A DNA stretch of 45,032 nucleotides from a virus. Where the stretch lies: positions 1 through 45,032 of IMG/VR virus record IMGVR_UViG_3300036770_003316; one strand, given 5' to 3'. Positions 27,341 to 35,500 of the stretch are shown here, one piece after another. The notes under the pieces were generated by a model that saw nothing but the letters and a program-made list of their open reading frames with translations, was not told the origin of the DNA and made no database searches. How positions within the stretch are numbered: the stretch's first letter is position 1; every line of letters starts with the position of its first letter. The translations under genes were made by a program, and so were the position numbers.

Positions 27341-30300
27341 TTATCTCCTTCCAACCATTTGTCCAATACCATAAGTATTAGAGAATGTTTGTTGTAGTGT
27401 ACTACCTGTACGAGAAATTTCTCCAGCAACCATATCGCCTACAGTAACTTCTATGCGACGATTACCACGAGCATCTTTAGTTTCTTTAACATTAGCTTGT
27501 TGATTTGTGTTATTGTTTACTGTTACATAAACTTCTCCACTTCTACCGTTCATGGTAACAGGTATTGTTTTACCATCTGGTAGGGGTACTACGGCTTCAG
27601 AGTACTTACCTTCACCTACTAGTGCCATGTCTGCTTTATTAGTGCCATTAGCATAAGTAAATAGTGTAGGACGATCTATTATACCCCCCATAGCATACTT
27701 TTTAATAGGCATACCTAAATTAGCATAACCACCGTCAGCAAAACCAAATATGCTTTTAGCACTAGCAAATAGACTACCAATTATACCTTCACTGCCACCA
27801 GCTGCGCTAATAGATTTTCTCATTGTTTGCTGGACTTCATAGCGTAATAAATCTGACAAGAAACTATTTATCATGTCTTTAAAGTTAATTTTTCCTGTTT
27901 GTGCAAAATTAACTATTGCATCTTCCATTCGCTTCATGGTGTTTTCAAAAGCTGTGGCGTAATTAGCTTCTCTAGTTAAATCTTGAAGATTATTTCTAAC
28001 CTGTAGTTTTGCGTCTTCGGCTGCTAGTACAATACGTTTACGGTTTTCTCTGGCGGCGTCTACTGCTGCTTTTCCAGACTCAACTGCAGCATTGTATGTA
28101 TCTTCACCATCCTCCATTACGCCTTCTTCAAATCTTGTTTTAAGTAAACTACGTTCGGCGTCATCTATAGCTTTATCTGCTGCAGCTAAATCACGTTTAA
28201 GCTTTATTTCTACGCCTAAATCGCCAAGTCTAATTTTTTGATTTCTATAATCTTCGTCAGTAAGGCCCATACGAGTTCTTAATCGTTCAATTCTTTGATC
28301 TTCAAAATTTATAGAACTTTCAGTACGTTGTATTTCTGTTTCTAATATAGCTTGATTTCTAGTAAACGAAGCATCTAATAGTTTTTGCACTTCTGCAATA
28401 TTAGTTACCGCTATTTGTATATTTTCTTTTACCTGTACAGCAGCTTCTTTATCCATACCAAGCTGTCTAAGCCTTCCATAGACACTAGATAAATTAGTGG
28501 ATAATTTTACACGCTCCTTTAGTCCGGCAAGTTCAGCTTCATCAGCAGCATTAAGTCCAGTCTCATTGTAGCCTCGTTTTGCTTCTAATTCAGCTATTCG
28601 CTTTTTATCATTTAGTGTTTGTTTATCTAGAGCGGTCTGTTCTTGTATCCGCTTAAACTCTTCTAATTGTAATTGTAGTGTTCTTACGCGTCTATCTGCC
28701 AATATTCTTTGTGTTTCTGCTAAGGCGCTGGTTCCAATAATTTGTTCTTTTGTTAATTCCGCTAACTTTGTTTCTAATTCTACTTCTCTGGTTTTTAATA
28801 GTATTCGTTGATTAGCTTCAGCGTTTGCCTTTCTAGTGGCCTCTTGTTCATCAATTAATTGTTGTGCCCTAGTTTTCTTTTCACCAGCAGTTTTTATTTC
28901 TGTTTGTGTAGCTTCTATAACTTTAGCATCGCCTAATTTCTTAGCACCTTGTAATTTAATTTCTAGCGCTGCAAGGGTTTTATCAAACTCAAGTATTTTT
29001 TCCTGATCTTTTAATCTAGCAAGTATAAGCTGCATTTGTTCTTTAAATATATCTGCTTCTGGTCCTGTTGCCAAAACTTGTGCAGCATTATTAACACGAT
29101 CATATGCATCTTGTAGAACTTTAGCTTTTTCAGCATATATAATACCAATTTGCTCTATACGTCCTTGAAATTCACTTCTAAGAATTTTATTAAAGGCGTC
29201 TTGCTGATTTTTATCTTTTTGGCTTGTTATTTTAAATATCTCGCCCAATTTATCTCTATAGTCAGCAGATTCTGGACGTTTCATTAATTCACCAATACTT
29301 TTCGTTCCACCTTTTAGCGCATCTTGTATAGATTTATTCACGTCTAGTACTTTTTGTGCACCTTTTTCTTCGTCCATTATATTTTCTAGTCTGCGTAAGT
29401 TTGGAGCACCTGTTTTACGTTCTTCAGCTAACCTAGCCAGAGTCATTTCTGCACGTAGACTTTCTAAAGCTAGAGTATTCATATGCTGTTCTAGTATCAG
29501 CTCTGTTTGTTGATTTAATAGTGCTGTTTCAATTTGTATCTGTTGCTTTTCTAAGTTCATTCTTGCTTGAACAGTTTCTACTGTTTTAGCTTCAGGTACT
29601 AATTCTAATATTACTTTACTGGCTTCTAATTTTAACTTACCTAATTCTAAGGAACTTTTCTTAATTAGTCCTTCAATAGCACGTTGAGTATTTTTTTCAA
29701 TTATATCACGTAATTGATTCTGTTTTTCCAATAGTTTCGGTGTTAGCTTATCTAGTTCGCTAGTAGCACTATCAATAATTTGTTGTTGCGTTTCTCGTGC
29801 TTGGTCTACTTCGCCTTTAAATTCTTTGCGATTAGGACCAAATCCACTTCCCTTGCCTAAAGCTTTTTCCCTAAGAGTTAGTGTTCCTGCCGCAGGTAAT
29901 TGTTCTAATGCGGTTTGTGCAGCATATATTTCTTTTCTAAACTGTTCTGCTTGTTTATTGATGCTTTCAAATTCAATGGTTACTTCACCAAAGCTTTGAA
30001 TTAATTCGGGGCTAAATCCTTTTAATGAATCAATTTTATCTATGAAACTTGCTACGCCCATTTGTGTTAAATTATTATCACTATTAAGGGCTTTTAGCAA
30101 TTGATTATTTAATTTTAAGCTATTTGTTAAAAATTCTGTTAACGGACTTTTATCACTAACACTATTTGCCAGACTCTGAAAAGATTTTGTAGTGGCTTCG
30201 GCCTGATCTTTCAGCTCTGTTAATATTTTATTTGATTGGCCAAATGTTTTATTAGCGTCCTTAGTAGCTTCATTGATTAAACCTATATTATTATCAAACT

Positions 30301-32464
30301 CTGCGTCACTGAGATCATCTAAGGCGCTACTAATATTTTTTACATTTAGTGGTAGTTTAGTATCAATGCCTAAAATGCTTCTATACTTTTCTTCTAGAGC
30401 TTTTCTTGCTGGCCCTGCTGGAGCTAGTTTAATAGCGGATACAATAGATTTTGCAACCTCACCGCCAGCTTTTTCATTTAAACTATCAAAACCTGGTACC
30501 CAATCAGCTATTTTATCAAAAAACTGATCCCACACAGTAGACTCAGCCTGTGCAGTTTTTAATCCTTCAACTGTTTTAGTCAATTGATCACTAAGATTAT
30601 TAAAACTGTTTGTATACGCAATAATCGCATCTACGCTTAAACTATTTTGAAACTTTTTTGCTGTTTCTTCAGCGTTTTTATTAGCTTCTGATAATCTGTC
30701 TAGTTGATCGGTTAATTCTTTAACTGCTTTGCTATTTCCAGAAAATAGCATTTCACCTACTTGAAATATTGTATATGCTATAGCTACATAATTAAATAAT
30801 TTACTAAAAGCATTAAAGGCTATTTCTGCTGCTCTAGCAATTGCAGTTAGTGATCCTACGCCAATTGTCTTAATTCTACCAAAAGTTGTAAGTTCTTTAT
30901 TTGCTTTAGTTTCACTAATTAATTCACCAATACCACCAGCTAGTCCAAGTTTGTCTACATTTTGTACGACACGACTTTGTATGTCTAACTCTGCGCTTTT
31001 ACGTTTTGCTTTTAGTGCTAGTTCTTCGCGTTGCCATAATTCGCTGCCCCATCTAGCACGGCTTTCCATGCTATCGTCTAAACCTTGACTAACGTCTGCT
31101 AGTTTCTTTTCAGCAGCTAAAACATTTTCGTTAGCTCGTAGCAATCTTTCTCGTGCAGCTGCTTGATCTTTCATAGAAGAAGTTTTGCCTTGCTCAAACT
31201 TCTGCTGTTGTTCAGTTAGTCTAGTAACTGTTTTTTCATTAAGCACATCTTCGGTAGTGGCTTGCTTAAACCAGCTGCTTTGAGCTGTTCGTTTATCTGT
31301 AGTTACGCCAGTTAATTGTTGCTGTGCTTCTTTTAATTCCTTTTTAGCTTTTTCAACATTTTCTCGCAATCCTGGAATACCTGCGGACTGAACTTTCTTA
31401 AGTGCAAAGGCTTCTTCAAAAGCAAAACTAATATCTTCGCTTTTCTTCTTTGCATCATCAGCACTGGCTTTAATAGCTTGACGCCATTTTAATAACTCTG
31501 GAAGTGCTTGACTGGTTATTTTTGCTGCGGCTAAAGCAATACCGGCACCAATTAATGCCGTATTATCTGCTAGTAACTTAGCAATAGGACCTACTATACT
31601 GTTAACTACACTAAGTATATTTTGAGCTGTATCTTTTAAACTAGCTAATAATTGATCATATGGATTTGCGGACTGTGCAATTTCTCCAAACTTATCGGTA
31701 CCTTCTTTTAGCACAGCATTAGCAAATGCCTGACGACGTTCAAAATCTGTTAACTGACTCTCTGCTTTACCTAATTGGCGAGCATAATCTTCGCTTGCTT
31801 TACCAACTTTAGTAAAAATACCAAGTTCGTCTAATAATTCTGGCTCTAGTTTAGTTATACCGCGTGTTAATCTACTAACAGCATCGCTCATATTTAGGCC
31901 AAGAGCTTGACTAGCACCTTTTGCAACTTTACCTAATTGCATAAATTGTTCTGTGCTCATACCACTACTCAATGCTTTAGCAGTAGCCTCCATAGATTCG
32001 CGAAAACTAATAGCTCCATCACTAGCTCTGGCAAAATCTTTAGCAACACCGCCCATAGCAGTACCAGTAGCAGCACCTAACTGGCTTAAGCCTTTGATCA
32101 TTATATCAGTGCCCATAGCATCACGCAATGCATTAAATGCAGCACTTACAGCAAATATATTAGCTGCCCAAGTAGCGTATAGGCGCACCAATCCACCAAG
32201 CCCACGAGCTTGATCTGAAAAATCTCTACCTGCAGCACCACCTCCACCGGTTACACCACGAGCGCGATTATAGTTACCTACTTCTGCACTTTCTGGATCA
32301 AGGCCTGCACGACGCATTGCCTGAGAGCCAGTTTTCGTGCCACGCATTAAATTCTGCGAACGCTCTAGTTGCTCATTTAGCTTTTTAGCGTCATTTGTAC
32401 GACCTTTAATCGTATTGCCCCGATCTTGTACACTAAGATCAATATTTATCGTATTACCTGCCAT
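27341..32464 (-). CDS. Tail tape measure protein
   Basis: A 1707-residue protein, the longest helical protein in the window. It has a basic N-terminus, hydrophobic stretches (GGLVRLYATWAANIFAVSAA and NTALIGAGIALAAAKI), long charged coiled coils between about residues 850 and 1550 (for example ERKTGAPNLRRLENIMDEEK), and a C-terminal Phe/Gly-rich part (FGFADGGYANLGMPIKKYAM) followed by LVGEGKYSEAVVPLPDG, a signature of lambda-type tape measures. At the usual 0.15 nm per residue the tail tube would be near 250 nm. It has its own promoter and ribosome site (TGGAG, 5 nt before the ATG). It sets tail length and travels with the genome on injection. No muralytic motif was recognised. Confidence 0.93.
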   Translation of the reverse strand: MAGNTINIDLSVQDRGNTIKGRTNDAKKLNEQLERSQNLMRGTKTGSQAMRRAGLDPESAEVGNYNRARGVTGGGGAAGRDFSDQARGLGGLVRLYATWAANIFAVSAAFNALRDAMGTDIMIKGLSQLGAATGTAMGGVAKDFARASDGAISFRESMEATAKALSSGMSTEQFMQLGKVAKGASQALGLNMSDAVSRLTRGITKLEPELLDELGIFTKVGKASEDYARQLGKAESQLTDFERRQAFANAVLKEGTDKFGEIAQSANPYDQLLASLKDTAQNILSVVNSIVGPIAKLLADNTALIGAGIALAAAKITSQALPELLKWRQAIKASADDAKKKSEDISFAFEEAFALKKVQSAGIPGLRENVEKAKKELKEAQQQLTGVTTDKRTAQSSWFKQATTEDVLNEKTVTRLTEQQQKFEQGKTSSMKDQAAARERLLRANENVLAAEKKLADVSQGLDDSMESRARWGSELWQREELALKAKRKSAELDIQSRVVQNVDKLGLAGGIGELISETKANKELTTFGRIKTIGVGSLTAIARAAEIAFNAFSKLFNYVAIAYTIFQVGEMLFSGNSKAVKELTDQLDRLSEANKNAEETAKKFQNSLSVDAIIAYTNSFNNLSDQLTKTVEGLKTAQAESTVWDQFFDKIADWVPGFDSLNEKAGGEVAKSIVSAIKLAPAGPARKALEEKYRSILGIDTKLPLNVKNISSALDDLSDAEFDNNIGLINEATKDANKTFGQSNKILTELKDQAEATTKSFQSLANSVSDKSPLTEFLTNSLKLNNQLLKALNSDNNLTQMGVASFIDKIDSLKGFSPELIQSFGEVTIEFESINKQAEQFRKEIYAAQTALEQLPAAGTLTLREKALGKGSGFGPNRKEFKGEVDQARETQQQIIDSATSELDKLTPKLLEKQNQLRDIIEKNTQRAIEGLIKKSSLELGKLKLEASKVILELVPEAKTVETVQARMNLEKQQIQIETALLNQQTELILEQHMNTLALESLRAEMTLARLAEERKTGAPNLRRLENIMDEEKGAQKVLDVNKSIQDALKGGTKSIGELMKRPESADYRDKLGEIFKITSQKDKNQQDAFNKILRSEFQGRIEQIGIIYAEKAKVLQDAYDRVNNAAQVLATGPEADIFKEQMQLILARLKDQEKILEFDKTLAALEIKLQGAKKLGDAKVIEATQTEIKTAGEKKTRAQQLIDEQEATRKANAEANQRILLKTREVELETKLAELTKEQIIGTSALAETQRILADRRVRTLQLQLEEFKRIQEQTALDKQTLNDKKRIAELEAKRGYNETGLNAADEAELAGLKERVKLSTNLSSVYGRLRQLGMDKEAAVQVKENIQIAVTNIAEVQKLLDASFTRNQAILETEIQRTESSINFEDQRIERLRTRMGLTDEDYRNQKIRLGDLGVEIKLKRDLAAADKAIDDAERSLLKTRFEEGVMEDGEDTYNAAVESGKAAVDAARENRKRIVLAAEDAKLQVRNNLQDLTREANYATAFENTMKRMEDAIVNFAQTGKINFKDMINSFLSDLLRYEVQQTMRKSISAAGGSEGIIGSLFASAKSIFGFADGGYANLGMPIKKYAMGGIIDRPTLFTYANGTNKADMALVGEGKYSEAVVPLPDGKTIPVTMNGRSGEVYVTVNNNTNQQANVKETKDARGNRRIEVTVGDMVAGEISRTGSTLQQTFSNTYGIGQMVGRR

Positions 32465-32491
32465 ATCAGCTCCAGGTGAATTTTTCTAGCT

Positions 32492-32507
32492 GCATAATAT
32501 TTTATGC
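32492..32507 (-). other. Leader hairpin of the tape measure transcript
   Basis: GCATAA/TTATGC with a four-base loop lies in the untranslated leader between the promoter at 32.53 kb and the tape measure start. It starts within a few bases of the predicted 5' end and may stabilise the message. Confidence 0.5.
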
Positions 32508-32519
32508 GAGATTACACCA

Positions 32520-32548
32520 AGTATACCACAAGGGTCACAAAATGTCAA
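32520..32548 (-). promoter_or_regulatory. Sigma70 promoter for the tape measure and tail-tip unit
   Basis: Minus-strand TTGACA (32548-32543), a 17-bp spacer, then TATACT (32525-32520). The spacer ends CCCTTGTGG, nearly the same as in the 10.59 kb promoter, giving an extended -10 (TGGTATACT). It lies about 20 bp after the terminator of the upstream unit and about 50 bp before the tape measure ATG. Confidence 0.88.
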
Positions 32549-32568
32549 TAGTAAATATTACATGCGAT

Positions 32569-32603
32569 AAAAAAGCCCGCTAGTTTTTTAACTCGCGGGC
32601 TTT
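32569..32603 (-). terminator. Intrinsic terminator overlapping the end of the tail chaperone frame
   Basis: The 9-bp stem AAAGCCCGC (32572-32580) / GCGGGCTTT (32595-32603) has an extra AGTT/AACT inner pairing and, on the minus strand, a run of six T (32574-32569). The TAG stop of the chaperone extension frame (32582-32580) lies inside the hairpin, so a terminating ribosome would cover it. Confidence 0.9.
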
Positions 32604-32978
32604 CTGTTCTTGTTCTCGTTTTTTATTATACTGGTCTTGTCTAATGTTATCTATAGTTCTTATTACTTTAACTATAAAATTTCTATCACTAAGGTCTACT
32701 TCGCTATACTCTAATATTTCTGTTAGTCCTTGATAGCTTTTGCCAAGATATAATCCATTAAATCCTTCCCATTCGTCACGCAACATTCTATAAACTAAAA
32801 ATGCTTGTTGTACTTCTACTGGGAAATCATCTAACTCAACGGGTATTTCTGCATCAACTGGCTGACTGCCTAGCATTTCGCACATTTCAAAATACTGCTG
32901 TTTTGTCATACCAGCTTGTTGATTTTGAAAATAGTTAGCTATTAACTTCTCTATTTCTTCGTACTGTTCATAGAAAAG
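32580..32978 (-). CDS. Tail assembly chaperone T-part, expressed by -1 frameshift (lambda gpGT-like)
   Basis: This frame has no convincing start of its own: the first ATG (32909) has no ribosome site. It is open upstream to the slippery site at 32984-32978, where it would be entered by a -1 shift out of the 139-residue frame. The joined product is about 263 residues: 131 from the upstream frame and 132 from here, beginning LFYEQYEEIEKLIANYFQ. This is the arrangement of lambda gpG/gpGT, in which the minor frameshift product recruits the tail tube and tape measure for assembly but is absent from the virion. The T-part is acidic and helical, ending in a KKREQEQKARELKN tail. Confidence 0.85.
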   Translation of the reverse strand, partial: LFYEQYEEIEKLIANYFQNQQAGMTKQQYFEMCEMLGSQPVDAEIPVELDDFPVEVQQAFLVYRMLRDEWEGFNGLYLGKSYQGLTEILEYSEVDLSDRNFIVKVIRTIDNIRQDQYNKKREQEQKARELKN

Positions 32979-33370
32979 TTTCCCAGATCACCAACCTGTT
33001 CACTAACAAAACTGTCAAAATCACTTGAATTCTTCATTAAGTATAAAGCATTTTCACTGGTATAATTTAGCTCATCTTCTGGATCTAGTTTACTAACATC
33101 TACGGGGGCTAGTTGCTCTAGATAACGAATTTTTAAACCAGTCCAGCCTTTTACAGCCTGTTCTACATACAGCTGTAAGAAAAGTTCGTCATTCAATTCT
33201 TCCTGAGGTTGACGATTTTTAAATGTTGTTTTAGTTGATTTTTTGCGAATATTAATTATAGTTTCACGACTGAGAAAACTTAAATTAATTTTGAAGCCTG
33301 GCATGCCAGGATATTCTACCTCAACGCTTTTTGAAGGTACTAATAGGGTTTTTAAACTTAGGTCTGCCAT
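32951..33370 (-). CDS. Tail assembly chaperone (lambda gpG-like)
   Basis: A 139-residue protein coded between the major tail protein and the tape measure, the invariant place of siphovirus tail chaperones. It has an N-terminal beta part (LLVPSKSVEVEYPGMPGFKI) and a helical C-terminal part with an acidic stretch (VDVSKLDPEDELNYTSENAL). Its last nine codons follow a GGGAAAC heptamer read as G GGA AAC, so part of translation should shift to the -1 frame. The zero-frame product ends NFSMNSTKK. There is no clear ribosome site, and the start follows a strong hairpin by 18 nt. Confidence 0.85.
   Translation of the reverse strand: MADLSLKTLLVPSKSVEVEYPGMPGFKINLSFLSRETIINIRKKSTKTTFKNRQPQEELNDELFLQLYVEQAVKGWTGLKIRYLEQLAPVDVSKLDPEDELNYTSENALYLMKNSSDFDSFVSEQVGDLGNFSMNSTKK
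32978..32984 (-). other. Programmed -1 frameshift slippery heptamer GGGAAAC
   Basis: Minus-strand GGGAAAC (32984-32978) is in the correct X XXY YYZ phase (G GGA AAC) for the 32951-33370 frame. Shifting by -1 joins it to the 32580 frame with no stop between. The zero-frame stop is 25 nt downstream. I could not identify a convincing stimulatory pseudoknot by eye. Confidence 0.88.
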
Positions 33371-33387
33371 TTGTTTACTAGATTGAT

Positions 33388-33409
33388 GAGGCTAGAGTAG
33401 TCTAGCCTC
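33388..33409 (-). other. Hairpin after the major tail protein gene
   Basis: GAGGCTAGA (33388-33396) pairs with TCTAGCCTC (33401-33409) in a perfect 9-bp stem with a four-base loop. It begins about 15 nt after the major tail protein stop. No T-run follows on either strand, so it is more likely an mRNA-end stabiliser or processing site than a terminator. Confidence 0.75.
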
Positions 33410-33424
33410 GGTTGATAAAACTTG

Positions 33425-34981
33425 TTAAGCTGCGTAGTATTTAATATTTAGTTCGTTAGCCTTAGCAATGTCAAAACTACCAGCAGTACTACCAGCTGCA
33501 GTAAAGTTAATAGTTGTTGAAACTACTTGCTCTGTGGCAATTGTAGGAATCTGTAATACGCCTGCAGGAATATCAAACTCTACATAATTACCACTAGTAC
33601 CACCAACTTTAACATTAATATTATAAGCTGGGGCTACGTCAGTTTCTTTGCTGGCTAGTAGTGCACTCATTAAACTACCGGTACCTGTGCCAGTTCGTAA
33701 ATATGCTGTTAAACTTCCACTTACTGCACGTGTACCTGTAAAATATGTTGCTGGCTGATTAACTGTACCAAGAATAGCTGGTGTTAAATAACTGACATTA
33801 TTACTAATTGTTAAGTTACCGCCTGTTAGTGGAACACTATAGCTACTGCTTAACGTGGCTGTAGCTGCTGCACCACTACCGGCTCCACCGGCAAATGTAA
33901 TTGCAGGAGCAGACGCATAACCAGCACCACTATCAGTAATAGCAATACCAGTAACTCCACCACCGCTAATTACTGCTGTACCTGTTGCAATTCTACCAAC
34001 CCACTCTAATTCAGCTTCATTACTAGTTTCAACACCGCTTAAGTGACTAGGTGCTGTAGCACTTAAAGTATAAGGGCTAGTTCCAGTAACGTCTATTACC
34101 TTATAGTAGTTTCCGTTATTAGAAATATAGTCATTTAGTGCTACTGTTCCACCGGCGCTAAATGCTGTGGCAGTAAATGGTTCTGCAAAAGTTACTGTTG
34201 GTGCACTAGTGTAGCCGCTGCCACCACTACCTACAGTTACGCTTCCAACACTACCTGGACTAATCTGTGCCTCTACAGTACAAACACTTAATTTATTAGC
34301 AATAAATGGTGCTGTAGTTACTTTAGCAGTAAATGTTCCGATAACTGAGCCAGTCATATCAGTTCCACTAAAGCTTGGAGCTGTGACTTGTCTAATGCCT
34401 TTTGCTTGTCCTGCCCACTGAACGCTGGCAATTGCATCAATACCAAAATCAACTGTAGCTGTGTTTAATACGCAGTCATCAATAACAAATGCGGTTGAAT
34501 CCATAACAATAATTAAGCCAAATTTTTGTAACTGGTGCTTATCACTGTTATCTAGTGTTACTTCTGCTGGGTTATCATATGTGCCATCTTTCCAAGCACC
34601 ATTACCTGTACCAATAGTACCTGCGCTAAATAGCGCGTTCCATAATACGCCTTCTTCAGCTTTTGTAGTTGTGCTAGATTTATATGGGCGCATATAAGTA
34701 GTCATGTTGAAGTCAACAGGATCTAGCTGTGTATTAAATGTACGCTGTCCACGAACAGGTGTTGCACCACTTTCATTAAGTGTTACAGTTTCACTAGTAG
34801 TATTTTGGCTGAAGCCGAAACCGTCTAGTACTTGTAGCTCCCAAGTATTTGATCCACTCATAGCAGCAGCGGCATGAACTCCACTGGCAATTGCGGTACC
34901 AGTAAGATTTACCTGACCACTAGTAGCACCTACAGCAGTAGTAAAGAAAACTCTACTATTACGAATTAAATTAAAACTCAT
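33425..34981 (-). CDS. Major tail tube protein with inserted beta domains
   Basis: A 518-residue protein upstream of the chaperones and downstream of the tail terminator. The N-terminal 230 residues (GQRTFNTQLDPVDFNMTTYM, then RPYKSS) fit a major tail protein core. From about 240 to 370 there are two copies of a GSGYTSAPTVTF / GAGYASAPAITF motif, a beta repeat often seen in aquatic phage virion proteins, here probably decorating the tube surface. The rest (LTGGNLTISNNVSYLTPAIL to the end) resumes the tube fold. At over 500 residues it is about twice the usual size. A ribosome site, AAGAGGAT, lies 8 nt before the ATG within a 12-bp palindrome. The final LNIKYYAA is consistent with this position. 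Confidence 0.78.
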   Translation of the reverse strand: MSFNLIRNSRVFFTTAVGATSGQVNLTGTAIASGVHAAAAMSGSNTWELQVLDGFGFSQNTTSETVTLNESGATPVRGQRTFNTQLDPVDFNMTTYMRPYKSSTTTKAEEGVLWNALFSAGTIGTGNGAWKDGTYDNPAEVTLDNSDKHQLQKFGLIIVMDSTAFVIDDCVLNTATVDFGIDAIASVQWAGQAKGIRQVTAPSFSGTDMTGSVIGTFTAKVTTAPFIANKLSVCTVEAQISPGSVGSVTVGSGGSGYTSAPTVTFAEPFTATAFSAGGTVALNDYISNNGNYYKVIDVTGTSPYTLSATAPSHLSGVETSNEAELEWVGRIATGTAVISGGGVTGIAITDSGAGYASAPAITFAGGAGSGAAATATLSSSYSVPLTGGNLTISNNVSYLTPAILGTVNQPATYFTGTRAVSGSLTAYLRTGTGTGSLMSALLASKETDVAPAYNINVKVGGTSGNYVEFDIPAGVLQIPTIATEQVVSTTINFTAAGSTAGSFDIAKANELNIKYYAA

Positions 34982-34989
34982 GTTTTTAT

Positions 34990-35001
34990 CCTCTTAAGAG
35001 G
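34990..35001 (-). promoter_or_regulatory. Palindrome containing the ribosome site of the major tail protein
   Basis: CCTCTTAAGAGG is a perfect 12-bp palindrome. Its GAGG half is the best ribosome site for the ATG at 34981, 8 nt away. Two messages, or one message with its antisense, could pair here, but the loop is too small for a good hairpin. An outer GTGTTC/GAACAC pairing (35001-35006 and 35047-35052) spans much of the 78-nt gap. Confidence 0.45.
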
Positions 35002-35059
35002 TGTTCCAGCAGTCATTACTAGACGTTTATCTGTATTAGACCTTGTGAACACGGTTTGC

Positions 35060-35500
35060 TTACATGATCTGATAGCGAACCTGTAAGTTAATCTCGCCAA
35101 CTGCATAGGGAGCTAAGAGGCCCTCGTCCGTAGTTATTGAGTCTATTAGTATTTCTGTTGTTTCATAATTTTTGTCTGCATCATAAATTAGTTGACGATT
35201 TGCATTTATGCAAGTTTCTAGGTCTCCTAATAATGCTTCTAGTTGCTCCTGCGAATTATCTTCGCTTTTGCAATATACTTTAACACATACTCCAAGCATG
35301 CCCCAGGCAAAATCTGCTGGATGATATTCACGCACTTCGGTACCAGGACTTAAATATACACTAGGAAAGTCATTGACTTCATCCCAAAATTTTAGTTTAG
35401 GATAACTTTGTTCCTGTAGGTTTGTTGTGTACGGACCTGTACCATCTATACTTTTAAATACTTCAGCCAAGGCACGCACTATTTGTACTCGTTTTGTCAT
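35060..35500 (-). CDS. Tail terminator protein
   Basis: A 146-residue protein between the connector genes and the major tail protein. The sequence (RALAEVFKSIDGTGPYTTNL, FPSVYLSPGTEVREYHPADF, and LQVRYQIM at the end) follows the alpha/beta plan of lambda gpU / phi-type tail terminators, which cap the tail tube and fix its length. It overlaps the upstream gene by ATGA (35500-35497). The length fits the family. Confidence 0.68.
   Translation of the reverse strand: MTKRVQIVRALAEVFKSIDGTGPYTTNLQEQSYPKLKFWDEVNDFPSVYLSPGTEVREYHPADFAWGMLGVCVKVYCKSEDNSQEQLEALLGDLETCINANRQLIYDADKNYETTEILIDSITTDEGLLAPYAVGEINLQVRYQIM

Noticed and set aside
32580-32909. Independent gene starting at the ATG at 32909
   Set aside because: No ribosome site precedes it, and the frame is open back to the slippery heptamer, so expression by frameshift explains it better.
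33388-33409. Intrinsic terminator after the major tail gene
   Set aside because: The stem is strong but no T-run follows on the minus strand, and the next genes have no separate promoter before 32.5 kb.
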